Assembly (NCBI GenBank): GCA_029777335.1
Contig: JAKOSN010000330.1
Span: forward strand, 1 to 38,632
Direction of reading: 5' to 3'
Length of the DNA: 38,632 bases
Source of the DNA: Planctomycetota bacterium
Lineage (GTDB): Bacteria > Planctomycetota > Planctomycetia > Gemmatales > Gemmataceae
Below, one piece after another: positions 1-8,124 of this stretch (position 1 is the stretch's first letter; each line of letters begins with the position of its first letter). The position numbers and the translations under genes were made by a program. The notes beneath the pieces were generated by a model. That model worked only from the letters and a program-made list of their open reading frames with translations, was not told the DNA's origin and did not search any database.

Positions 1-83
1 AAGAGAGATCGGTGTGCAACCGTTCGAATGAGCGCCCACGATTTCTCTGGCCTCACAACATTCTGCTGGACGGAGTGATTGGC

Positions 84-533
84 CTACTCGCGACGATTTT
101 CAACGAGATAGGACCAGCCGCAGGATGGGCAGGAAGCGGTGCCAGAGGGAACGATCTGGCCACAATGGAGACAGACGATCGATTCCGCACTAGTCAGATC
201 TTCCAACTCGGTTGTGTCGGGGGTGCTCGCCAGAACTCCCTGAGCCACCTCGGTGATTTCGCGCGCCGAGCGAAACCGCCACGACGCCAGCCAAAGACAC
301 CCCGCTCCCACCAGCAACGGCACCAACCCATATTCCAGCGTCGCATGAGTGAAGAGCAGATAGACGGCCAGTCCCAGAAGAGCGCTGCCGGCAAACGCGC
401 GAATCCCGCGGCGGATACCATGACATTCCTGGCAGAGTGGATCGCCGGAACCACCCCAGTGATTCACGCAGTACAGCCGACCGCAGTTTCGACAGGTCCC
501 ACCAACGGCTTCGGTGCAGAGGTGACAGTGCAT
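84..533 (-). CDS. Zinc-ribbon membrane protein (hypothetical)
   Basis: A 149-residue protein of unknown function. The N-terminus is packed with metal-ligand candidates (C3, C6, C14, C17, C22, H25, C34, C37), resembling a B-box or double-knuckle zinc finger. Two hydrophobic segments follow at about residues 44-61 and 66-83, and a second zinc ribbon (CLHCG ... CPSCGW) lies near the C-terminus. The expected topology is a membrane hairpin with both zinc modules on the same, probably cytoplasmic, side. It starts 42 bp downstream of the kinase gene on the same strand, so it is probably the third gene of a sigma factor-kinase-zinc ribbon operon and may act with the kinase; that role is inferred only from position. 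The gene is intact. Confidence 0.75.
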   Translation of the reverse strand: MHCHLCTEAVGGTCRNCGRLYCVNHWGGSGDPLCQECHGIRRGIRAFAGSALLGLAVYLLFTHATLEYGLVPLLVGAGCLWLASWRFRSAREITEVAQGVLASTPDTTELEDLTSAESIVCLHCGQIVPSGTASCPSCGWSYLVENRRE

Positions 534-575
534 CGTCCTCTCTCCTGGTAAACAGCTCGGGGTTGAAAGACAGCA

Positions 576-2411
576 TTAGCCCATCTTCTCTTCCGGCGGG
601 GCGTGATCGCTTCTGGTGGCGGCGTAGGCGAAAGCTCGCCTGCGCATGTGCAGGGCCATCCACACGAGCACGGTTGAATTCCAGAACGCGAAAGCGAGGG
701 GAGCCAGCGGCAACCACAGCCCCAGAAGACTCGCCACCGCGAAATCGAGCAATCCCACAATGTAGAGTTTGCCCCAGTACAGGCGACCTTCGAGACACAA
801 CATCAGTCCACTGACCGCCATGGACGCGGGGAAGAAACGATAGATGTCCACGGGTTGAACAGGTCCAAGCAAAGGGCAGTTCAGTCCGAACAGGATTGCC
901 TTGGCGACACAGACGCTCACCCAGAGCAGGAGAATATCTCGTTCGCGTGGATCGGAGCGGCGCCCGGGGCGCGGCACAAGGTAGGGCCCCCATTCAGCGA
1001 GCGGGAGCAACACCAGCAACCACAGCCAGAAAACCGGAGCGGGGCTATTCAGCGCCAGAAATCCATAGACGCTCAAATGAACGAGCAAACTCAGTCCGGA
1101 TTGCCAGAAAAGCGCGCGGCTCCATGCGCCGGCAGATTCAAAGCGGATTTCGCGATCCAGGTGCCGGTTCACCCACTCGCGCCAGCTGATCCGCAGTGCA
1201 TGGGGAACTTCCTCGGCGAGCACGCGCGACAGGTCGTCCGCCAGTTCGGTCGCGGTGTGGTAGCGGTGTTCTGGATTTTTCTCCAGACACTTCAAACAAA
1301 TCGCTTCCAGTCCGCGGTCCACCTCGGTATTGAGAGCGCGGGGTGAAACAGGCTCCTGTTCACGCGCCTGGCGCATGGTGTCGCCCCAGGTCGTCCCAAT
1401 GAATGGCGGTCGTCCAGTCAGCATCTCGTACAGGATGGCACCCAGTCCGTAAATGTCGCAGGCGACACTGAGCGACCCCTCGAATTGCTCCGGAGCCATG
1501 TACTCGGGAGTGCCTGCGGGACGCAGGGTGACCTGTTTGCCATCGGTCGTCGAAAGCAGGCGCGCCAACCCAAAGTCGGCGACATGCGGGGTGCCCAGCG
1601 CGTCGAGCAAGATATTTCCCGGTTTGAGATCGAGGTGGATGATGGGGACCGGCTGGGAGTGCAGATAGGCGACCGCCCGGGCGACCGGAAGCAAGAGGGC
1701 GGCGGCCTCGCGTGAGGGGAGCGGTTTGCGGTTGATCCGCTCCGCGAGACTCCCCCCTTTGAGATACGGCATGGTGTAGAAGATCGCCCCATCGGCGGGA
1801 CCCACATGCAGGATGCGCACAATGTTGGGATGATCCAGGAGCGCGGCGATACGGATATCGTTCTCCATGATCAGACGGTGCCGGGGCGAGGTGAGCAGAT
1901 CGGCACGGATGGTTTTCAGAGCCACAGTGCGCAGGGCGTCGTCGGGCGTGGAGAAAAGTTGGCTGGCGAGATACACCTCCCCGAGTCCTCCGTTACCCAG
2001 ACGATGCATCAGGCGATAGCCGGGGATGCAAGCGCGGTCAGAGGAAGGGAGGCCTTCTTCAAGGGGACCAGGCGACTCAGGAACGATCATTCCCTGAACG
2101 CGCCCGGTTCGGTCGTCCTCCGCAAGAAGGGGACCGAGTGCGGCGCCGAGTTCGGGAAAGCGGACGGCGTATTCTTCGAGGGTGGGGTGTTCGGCATGCT
2201 GGCGACGCTGTCCCCATTCGACGCGGAGCAATTCACGCAGCCCGAGTGCCTGGGCCTCTGGCGGCATCTGGGCGAGAACCGATTCGAGTCGAGGACGCTC
2301 CGTCCCTTGTCGCAGGGCGTTGCGCCAGGCCTGTTCAAAGCTGTCACAGAGCTGATCAACCAGCCGAACGCATGGCTCGGGGAGATCGGCGAGCGAGTGG
2401 GGGCGACTCAT
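576..2411 (-). CDS. Membrane-anchored serine/threonine protein kinase (Hanks type)
   Basis: A 611-residue Ser/Thr kinase. Residues 1-120 form the N-terminal extension common in planctomycete kinases. The catalytic domain spans about 132-398, with glycine loop GNGGLGEVYL (139-148), ATP-anchoring K166 in VALK, catalytic loop HLDLKPGN with D261, metal-binding DFG at 279-281, and the TPEYMAPEQ activation/APE segment near 301-309. The catalytic loop reads HLD rather than HRD, so it departs from the RD-kinase form. After a linker, about residues 430-595 hold several hydrophobic helices and end in a basic tail, so the kinase is anchored by its C-terminus instead of the usual single TM plus sensor. 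Its ATG overlaps the TGA of the upstream sigma gene (ATGA, 2408-2411), implying translational coupling. It probably phosphorylates components of that ECF pathway (inference). Confidence 0.93.
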   Translation of the reverse strand: MSRPHSLADLPEPCVRLVDQLCDSFEQAWRNALRQGTERPRLESVLAQMPPEAQALGLRELLRVEWGQRRQHAEHPTLEEYAVRFPELGAALGPLLAEDDRTGRVQGMIVPESPGPLEEGLPSSDRACIPGYRLMHRLGNGGLGEVYLASQLFSTPDDALRTVALKTIRADLLTSPRHRLIMENDIRIAALLDHPNIVRILHVGPADGAIFYTMPYLKGGSLAERINRKPLPSREAAALLLPVARAVAYLHSQPVPIIHLDLKPGNILLDALGTPHVADFGLARLLSTTDGKQVTLRPAGTPEYMAPEQFEGSLSVACDIYGLGAILYEMLTGRPPFIGTTWGDTMRQAREQEPVSPRALNTEVDRGLEAICLKCLEKNPEHRYHTATELADDLSRVLAEEVPHALRISWREWVNRHLDREIRFESAGAWSRALFWQSGLSLLVHLSVYGFLALNSPAPVFWLWLLVLLPLAEWGPYLVPRPGRRSDPRERDILLLWVSVCVAKAILFGLNCPLLGPVQPVDIYRFFPASMAVSGLMLCLEGRLYWGKLYIVGLLDFAVASLLGLWLPLAPLAFAFWNSTVLVWMALHMRRRAFAYAATRSDHAPPEEKMG

Positions 2412-3022
2412 GGGAGTGCTTTATCCCTGGCTTTCCAGATCGAACGGATCGCGCGTAATTTACGTTCGACAGTACTCGGTGAACAATCGAGTTCGCGCGC
2501 GATCTCTGGGACAGTCCATCCTTCCATCTTGCGCAGCGCGACCGATTTGAGCACCTCGTCCTGAAGCTGATCGAGGAGTTCCGTCACAGCTGCCGAGAAT
2601 TCAGGAGGGGGCTCGCGCCCGGCGAAGGGAGCAAAGCCGTCCTCCCCCAGTGCGGACTCACCGCGAACGATGGCTTCCCGCCGATTCTGCTTCTGCTGTA
2701 CGTCGAAGGCAGTCCGCACGGTGAAACAGGCCAGGAGTTTCCAGAGGTGCTGACGACTCTCCAGGAGAGGAAAACGTTGGTCGGTATCTGGACGAGCCAG
2801 ACGATCGCAGAACTCCAGGAACGCTTCCAGAGCGATGTCCTCCGCTTCGACGACTCGGCAAGCGCGGGGTCGCATCCGGCTTCGCGCCAGACGAACCAGC
2901 GGTTGAAAATAATGTTCCCACAACTGGCGCATTGCCTCCCGATCTCCGCCGCGAAGATCAGGGATCAGGCGACTGACTGAGCCAGGCAGTCCACGTGGCG
3001 CGATTGATTCGTCTGGCGGCAT
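2408..3022 (-). CDS. ECF-family RNA polymerase sigma factor
   Basis: A 204-residue ECF-like sigma factor. The region-2 helices (about 20-110) include the aspartate/glutamate-rich VVEAEDIALEAFLEF segment, and region 4 at the C-terminus has the helix-turn-helix WTVPEIARELDCSPSTVERK. A GTG at 3055 would give 11 more residues, but the ATG at 3022 sits just behind a strong Shine-Dalgarno (GGAGGAGGG, five bases before the start), so 3022 is preferred. The downstream kinase overlaps by 4 bp. Planctomycete ECF groups often pair a sigma factor with a Ser/Thr kinase instead of an anti-sigma factor, and this arrangement fits that pattern. Target genes are not evident; autoregulation is plausible but no clear promoter motif was identified. 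Confidence 0.9.
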   Translation of the reverse strand: MPPDESIAPRGLPGSVSRLIPDLRGGDREAMRQLWEHYFQPLVRLARSRMRPRACRVVEAEDIALEAFLEFCDRLARPDTDQRFPLLESRQHLWKLLACFTVRTAFDVQQKQNRREAIVRGESALGEDGFAPFAGREPPPEFSAAVTELLDQLQDEVLKSVALRKMEGWTVPEIARELDCSPSTVERKLRAIRSIWKARDKALP

Positions 3023-3331
3023 CAACGCCCTCCTCCAGCCCTCACGAGGAATCACCCGAGCGCAATGGGTCGTCGCTACATCCTATGCATCCGCGCCAGG
3101 ACCGTTGGGTCCCTCACGAATTTCGCGCCAGAGATGGCTGTTGCCTCGCCAGGGAAGATGTCCAGAACAGGGTGTTGCAACTTTGTGAAAAATGCTCTCA
3201 TTTTTCGTTTGCTCTCCGCAGGCGAGGATGATACGTTCTCCTTTCTTGATCCAGTTACTCCAGGTTCCCGCAACCAGTTCATTCCCGCCCGAGGAAGGTG
3301 TGCTCTTACGTCCACCGGGAGAGAACCAGGA
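3023..3331. other. Intergenic region between divergent sigma and DUF1559 genes
   Basis: About 300 bp between divergent starts. No convincing ORF or RNA gene is seen. A plus-strand open frame continues through it from the DUF1559 gene, but it lacks family similarity upstream of the pilin-like methionine. The stretch around 3180-3260 is relatively T-rich and may carry promoters for both sides. I could not identify a consensus pair with confidence. Confidence 0.5.
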
Positions 3332-4336
3332 ATGAAACAACCGCGTTTGCGCCATCGAGGTTTCACGCTGATTGAGCTGCTGGTGGTGGTCGCCATCATC
3401 GCTATCCTCATCGGCTTACTCCTCCCTGCCGTCCAGAAGGTCCGCGAGGCGGCAGCGCGGATGACGTGCACCAACAATCTGAAGCAACTGGGGCTCGCTC
3501 TCCACAACTTTAACGATGCCCAGGGAACATTGCCCACCTATCACGGCATCTACCCAGCGCAGGGCTCGTGCGGGGTACGTCCTGGCTGCAATCGAAAAGC
3601 ACCTTATGGTAGCTGGATTCTCCACCTTCTCCCTTATTTTGAGCAGGATAATCTGGCCCAGCAGGTGCTCCACGAGGTTCAGGCCAGTGCAATGAATGAA
3701 CGGCTCACCATTCAGCCGGGATCCGGGGCGCGCACGGTGGTGGATCGCGTCTACAATGGTGGGCACACACGGGTTTACACCGTGTGGGATAAACCACCGC
3801 TCTATGAGGATCATGGGATCTGGGTGCCGCAGGTGCGAACCGCGCAATTCAAGATCCTGCGCTGCCCCTCCGATCCGAGCCTTGGCCCCGGAGACCTGGC
3901 CTCGGGTTGGGGTCCGACGAACTACCTCGCCAACTTCAACGCCTTCGACAGCGGATCGCGAATTGGTGGCACACTCTGGTCAAATCCGCCTGGATTACCG
4001 AGCTTTAGCGATGGTCTCTCCAACACGCTGTTCCTGGCCGAGGGGTATGCACGCTGCGATGGCTTTGGTCGGTTAGCACTCTATTCCTGGTATTACCACA
4101 ACTTCGGTCTTGACTGGAACCAGCACCCCAACACGTACCTGTTTCAGACCCAACCGTCGGTCAAGTCGTGCAGCGATGGTTCGTGTTGTGACAACTGGCG
4201 GGCGCAAACTCCCCACACCACGCTCAACGTTCTGCTCGGCGATGGCTCGGTTCGTGCCGTGGGACAGATCTCGCAGCAAACGTGGGACCACCTGTTGATG
4301 CCGCGCGATGGATCGCCTCTGGGAGCGGACTGGTGA
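3332..4336 (+). CDS. DUF1559 protein with type IV pilin-like N-terminus
   Basis: A 334-residue member of the large planctomycete DUF1559 family (pseudopilin-like, 'prepilin-type N-terminal cleavage/methylation domain'). The short basic leader is followed by GFTLIELLVVVAIIAIL, with the expected prepilin peptidase site between G10 and F11 and the conserved E15 at mature position +5. Then comes the family segment LLPAVQKVREAAARM, and NNLKQLGLALHNF opens the globular DUF1559 domain. The C-terminus holds the characteristic LLGDGSVRAV motif. The reading frame extends upstream to 3065, but the start at 3332 is chosen because the leader begins there and GGGAGAG (3317-3323) gives a Shine-Dalgarno at 8-bp spacing. 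The protein is probably exported and assembled or anchored by a type II/IV-pilin system; its exact role in this family is unknown. Confidence 0.92.
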   Translation: MKQPRLRHRGFTLIELLVVVAIIAILIGLLLPAVQKVREAAARMTCTNNLKQLGLALHNFNDAQGTLPTYHGIYPAQGSCGVRPGCNRKAPYGSWILHLLPYFEQDNLAQQVLHEVQASAMNERLTIQPGSGARTVVDRVYNGGHTRVYTVWDKPPLYEDHGIWVPQVRTAQFKILRCPSDPSLGPGDLASGWGPTNYLANFNAFDSGSRIGGTLWSNPPGLPSFSDGLSNTLFLAEGYARCDGFGRLALYSWYYHNFGLDWNQHPNTYLFQTQPSVKSCSDGSCCDNWRAQTPHTTLNVLLGDGSVRAVGQISQQTWDHLLMPRDGSPLGADW

Positions 4337-4616
4337 AAGGCGCGGCAGAGTCTTGCGAGACGCTCAGTGATCTGCTACGATCATACTCAGGTTTGCTGCC
4401 CTACCGTATGAGCTTACAAACTACGTACCTTTTCAGTACGAATGGGCACGTCGCAAGACACTGTGCTAACCCGCAAGGGAGGTAGGTGTTGAAGACGACT
4501 GGTTGAACCGCTCACACAACTTGCAGCAAACCGCTTCTTCTCCCTCCTCCGGTGCCTCTTTGCGTGAACCGCACGGAGGGCCTCGCAACGCAACGCTCCT
4601 CGATGGAAGCTCCGCC

Positions 4617-6077
4617 ATGATCCCGAAACTCTTCGCTTCTCCCCCTGCGATCTTCGCCAACCGTCGACAATTCCTGCAACGTGTGGGGAACGGGTTTGGA
4701 GCAGTCGCCCTGGCGTCGTTGCTCGCCGAAGAGGGTTTGCTGGGTTCCGCGCAAGGTGCGGAGGCAGGTGGAGGACCGCTGGCCCCCAAGAAACCGCACT
4801 TCGCTGCCAAGGCCCGGTCGGTGATCTGGCTGTTCATGAATGGCGGCCCCAGTCATGTGGATACCTGGGATTACAAGCCCGAGCTGGTGAAGCAGCACGG
4901 CAAGGAGCTTCCTGGATTTGACAAAACCACGGGGTTTTTCGTCAACCAGGTTGGTCCATTGATGAAATCACCGTTCGAGTTCAAGAAGCACGGTCAGTCG
5001 GGCACATGGGTTTCGAGCATCTTCCCGAACCTGTCCCAGCACGTGGATAAGATGGCCTTTCTGCACTCGTGCTGGACGGATTCCAACAATCACTCCCCTG
5101 CCCTGTTCAAGATCAACACGGGCTTTAGCCGAATGGGCTATCCCTGTGTGGGCGCCTGGGTGACCTATGGGTTGGGCTCGGAGAGCCAGAACCTACCCGC
5201 CTTTGTCACGATGTACGACACTCTGGGACGCGGGATTCCCAAGGGGCATGCGCAAAACTGGGGTGCTGGGTTTCTTCCGGGGGTGTATCAGGGAACAGCG
5301 CTGAGACCCCAGGGAGCACCGATTGAGAATCTGGATCGTCCGGCGGAGATGACAGGTTCGCAGCAGCGAGCGCAACTCGATCTGCTAGCGCGGCTGCAGC
5401 GGGCGCATACTCCGCCAGAACCGGATCTCAACGCCCGCATCGAATCGTTCGAACTGGCCTACCGAATGCAAATGGCTGCTCCGGAGGCTCTGGATCTCTC
5501 CAAGGAGCCCATGCGCGTCCAGCGCCTGTATGGTCTTGACAACCCCAAGTGCCGCCATTTCGCCCGCCAATGCATGATCGCGCGCCGACTTGTTGAACGA
5601 GGGGTCCGCTTTGTGCAGATCTACAGCGGCGGAATGGAGAATCAGCTCAGCTGGGATGGGCACATCGACATCGCGGGGAATCACTCGGGATTTGCTCAGG
5701 AAACCGACATTCCCGTTGCCGCGCTCCTGGGCGACCTGGAAGCGCGCGGATTGCTCGATTCCACGCTGGTGATCTGGGGCGGAGAGTTTGGTCGCCTGCC
5801 GGTGTCGCAGACGGGAGCCAAGCCGGGCCGCGACCACAATCCGCACGCCTTCACGGTGTGGATGGCGGGAGGCGGCGTGAAGGCAGGGGTGCATCACGGT
5901 GAAACGGACGAGGTGGGCTTGCGCGCCGCGGTGGATCGAGTGAGCGTTAACGATCTGCATGCCACCATTCTCCATCTTCTCGGGTTGGATCACAAACGCC
6001 TCACCTATCGCTACAATGGCCGCGATTTTCGGCTGACCGACGTCGCGGGGAACGTTGTCAAATCGATCATTGCGTAA
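4617..6077 (+). CDS. DUF1501 family secreted protein (solitary copy)
   Basis: A 486-residue DUF1501 protein with a sulfatase/alkaline-phosphatase-like fold. A Tat-like leader (NRRQFLQRVG followed by a hydrophobic stretch and AQGAEA) opens it. Family hallmarks are LFMNGGPSHVDTWDYKPEL, the central RLVERGVRFVQIYSGG, and the C-terminal GGEFGRLP followed by GRDHNPHAFTVWMAGGGVK. A TTG at 4503 would add 38 residues; the ATG at 4617 is preferred because GGAAG lies 7 bases upstream and the Tat leader is then correctly placed. DUF1501 genes usually sit beside a DUF1549/DUF1553 gene, as the other copy here does at 34359. This one is not paired. Its substrate is unknown. It is well separated from both neighbours, so probably monocistronic. 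Confidence 0.9.
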   Translation: MIPKLFASPPAIFANRRQFLQRVGNGFGAVALASLLAEEGLLGSAQGAEAGGGPLAPKKPHFAAKARSVIWLFMNGGPSHVDTWDYKPELVKQHGKELPGFDKTTGFFVNQVGPLMKSPFEFKKHGQSGTWVSSIFPNLSQHVDKMAFLHSCWTDSNNHSPALFKINTGFSRMGYPCVGAWVTYGLGSESQNLPAFVTMYDTLGRGIPKGHAQNWGAGFLPGVYQGTALRPQGAPIENLDRPAEMTGSQQRAQLDLLARLQRAHTPPEPDLNARIESFELAYRMQMAAPEALDLSKEPMRVQRLYGLDNPKCRHFARQCMIARRLVERGVRFVQIYSGGMENQLSWDGHIDIAGNHSGFAQETDIPVAALLGDLEARGLLDSTLVIWGGEFGRLPVSQTGAKPGRDHNPHAFTVWMAGGGVKAGVHHGETDEVGLRAAVDRVSVNDLHATILHLLGLDHKRLTYRYNGRDFRLTDVAGNVVKSIIA

Positions 6078-6188
6078 GTAACGTTCGCCGTCTTGCAGAG
6101 GACGAGCTGCTCTGCGAGATGGTGGCTTCCCGAGAGTGTGACGAAGAGGCAAATGGGAGCAATTGCAACCATTATGCCGACTGGGCAT

Positions 6189-6217
6189 TTGGCTGAAGCT
6201 GAATCGTGAGTTATACT
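6189..6217 (+). promoter_or_regulatory. Sigma70-like promoter for the Arg-rich protein gene
   Basis: TTGGCT (6189-6194) and TATACT (6212-6217) are separated by exactly 17 bp. The -10 box matches the consensus at five of six positions and the -35 box at four. It lies about 125 bp upstream of the ATG at 6342, leaving a long leader. Confidence 0.55.
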
Positions 6218-6341
6218 CCCACTGGAAACTGGTATCGCCGCCCGCGACGCTTTACAATCAAGTTTCGAGGTGAGGGGTCACCCGACTCGAAACTCGCGCA
6301 TATCCATCTACTCGACCACGCTTCCAGAAAAGGGAAGTGTC

Positions 6342-6719
6342 ATGAGCACTGAAGAACCGACACCTGGGATGGACTTTGTTGTTACCGATCGCCGGGAACG
6401 GACGGATCGCCGCAACCATGGAGATCGTCGCAAACGCTCGATTCCTGTTGCGGTTGAGCGTCGCAGCGGCACCGATCGTCGCCAGCAAGGCGAACGACGC
6501 CGCCAGGTCGATCCGACCACCTGCGAGCGGGATTATACGGATGAGGAAATCGTCTTCATGAAGGCGATGGATCAATACAAACGGGCCAATCGGCGTCCGT
6601 TCCCCACCTGGAGCGAGGTTCTGGAAGTGCTTCGTTCGCTGGGGTATCGTTTGACCGCGGAACCGACCGCGTTACCTGGGCTTCCCGTCCAGCCCGCACC
6701 CAACGGCACCGAGCATTGA
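6342..6719 (+). CDS. Small Arg-rich protein with DRR repeats (hypothetical)
   Basis: A 125-residue protein, not assignable to a named family. The first half carries several copies of an [E/D]RR motif (DRRERTDRRNHGDRRKR, then VERRSGTDRRQQGERRR), making it very basic. RRxGxDRR-type strings of this kind occur in various bacterial proteins, including near PilZ domains, but no PilZ domain is visible. The second half (DYTDEEIVFMKAMDQYKR ... PFPTWSEVLEVLRSLGYR) looks like a compact helical module with a possible helix-turn-helix character. The open frame extends to 6270, but the ATG at 6342 has AGGGAAG at 6331-6337 and is preferred. A role in nucleic-acid or polyanion binding is a guess from charge. 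It is followed 94 bp later by lpxB. Confidence 0.7.
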   Translation: MSTEEPTPGMDFVVTDRRERTDRRNHGDRRKRSIPVAVERRSGTDRRQQGERRRQVDPTTCERDYTDEEIVFMKAMDQYKRANRRPFPTWSEVLEVLRSLGYRLTAEPTALPGLPVQPAPNGTEH

Positions 6720-6813
6720 GCTTCAGCTGCAGGTCGACTTGCCAGAATCCGCGGCCTGGTGGTAGGCTCTGAGGATCGCTCCGACCTGTCCTTACCAATC
6801 CGGAGAAACCGTC

Positions 6814-8037
6814 ATGGAAGACGCCACTGCTGGAGGACTTGCTCACGGAGAAACCACCCCGCGGGTGTTCTTCAGCGTGGGGGACCACAGTGGCGATCTG
6901 CACGGCGCAAACCTGATCGAGTGTCTGCGCCAGCGTCTTCCCGGTCTTCGCTGCAGCGGCTTCGGAGGCGAGCGCATGGCTCAGGCCGGGTGTGCGCTCC
7001 TCTACCCACTCTGCGATCTGGCAGTGGTCGGTCTGGGGCAAGTGGTGCGGCACCTTCGCCAATTTGTGCACCTCGTCGGTGAGGCGGACCGTTCCTTTGC
7101 AACCAACCGACCCGATGCGGTGGTTCTGATCGACTACCCTGGGTTCAACTGGTGGATTGCCCGACGAGCCCATGCGCGCGGCATCCCGGTGATCTACTTT
7201 GTCCCGCCCCAACTCTGGGCGTGGGGTCCGTGGCGCATCCGCAAGATGCGCCGCGATGTCGATCATGTCCTCTGTACCCTGCCCTTCGAGCAGCAGTGGT
7301 ATGAACAGAAGGGGGTTCGCGCGCACTACGTTGGCCACCCCTACTTCGATGAACTCCGGTTGCAACAGTTCGATCACTCCTTTATCCGCGACCAGCAGAC
7401 GCGTTCGGGCCCTGTGATTGCCTTGCTTCCTGGCTCGCGAACCCAGGAGCTGGCCTACAACGTGTCGAGCTTGCTCGCCACAATGCGAATGATTCATCAG
7501 CAACGGCCAGATACACGCTTCCTCTTCGCCTGCCTCAAACCGCACCAGGCAGAGACCGTTCGTTCTGCCCTGACCAGGGAAGCCGCGAGCAACCCTGTCC
7601 CGCTCCCACCCTGTGAGGTTTATTCCGGCCGCACCCCGGAGATCATTCATCTGGCGCACAGCTGCGTGGCGGTTTCTGGCTCGGTGAGTCTGGAGCTTCT
7701 CTATCGGCGTCGCCCAACGGTCATTCTCTACCGAATCAGCTTCCCCAGCATGATCCTGTACCGGTTGCTGAAGACCTGTCGCTACATCACCCTGGTAAAC
7801 CTCCTCGCCAACCGGGTGTTGTTCCCCGAGCATGTGACCGTCGACTGTCCCGCGGAGGACATTAGCAAACAGATCGTGAACTGGTTGAATGATCGGCAAG
7901 CGTACCAGGAGGTCTGTGATCAGCTGACGGAACTGCGCGAACGGGTTGCAATCCCTGGTGCCTGTGAGCGTGCAGCGGATGAAGTGGTGAAGGTCCTGCG
8001 AGGAATGGGCAAGCCACGCCGAGCCCAGGTGGCATGA
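6814..8037 (+). CDS. lpxB: Lipid-A-disaccharide synthase
   Basis: A 407-residue LpxB, a GT19 glycosyltransferase that joins UDP-2,3-diacylglucosamine to lipid X to give the lipid A disaccharide at the inner face of the cytoplasmic membrane. Recognisable signatures in order are SVGDHSGDLHGANL (family usually has AGExSGDxxG), VVLIDYPGFNWWIARRA, YFVPPQLWAWGPWRIRKM, VGHPYFDEL, LLPGSRTQEL and the C-terminal AVSGSVSLELL. Length is close to the family norm with a short N-terminal extension. No other lpx gene is adjacent, unlike the proteobacterial lpxD-fabZ-lpxA-lpxB cluster. Its presence supports a lipid A-containing outer membrane. The 94-bp gap from the upstream Arg-rich gene leaves co-transcription possible. 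Transcription likely ends at the hairpin at 8060-8090. Confidence 0.96.
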   Translation: MEDATAGGLAHGETTPRVFFSVGDHSGDLHGANLIECLRQRLPGLRCSGFGGERMAQAGCALLYPLCDLAVVGLGQVVRHLRQFVHLVGEADRSFATNRPDAVVLIDYPGFNWWIARRAHARGIPVIYFVPPQLWAWGPWRIRKMRRDVDHVLCTLPFEQQWYEQKGVRAHYVGHPYFDELRLQQFDHSFIRDQQTRSGPVIALLPGSRTQELAYNVSSLLATMRMIHQQRPDTRFLFACLKPHQAETVRSALTREAASNPVPLPPCEVYSGRTPEIIHLAHSCVAVSGSVSLELLYRRRPTVILYRISFPSMILYRLLKTCRYITLVNLLANRVLFPEHVTVDCPAEDISKQIVNWLNDRQAYQEVCDQLTELRERVAIPGACERAADEVVKVLRGMGKPRRAQVA

Positions 8038-8059
8038 GGCAGCGGAAGGGGCAAAGAAA

Positions 8060-8090
8060 GAACGGCTCGCGGTGGTTTCGCGAGCCGTTC
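8060..8090. terminator. Bidirectional hairpin terminator between convergent genes
   Basis: A perfect 12-bp stem (8060-8071 with 8079-8090) closes a 7-base loop between lpxB (plus) and the TIGR03000-like gene (minus). Read on the minus strand it is followed by CTTTCTTTGC, so it works best for the minus-strand gene. There is no T-tract on the plus side. Confidence 0.75.
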
Positions 8091-8124
8091 AGGACCGGGC
8101 AGGCAATGTTGTTTATTGACCGTC

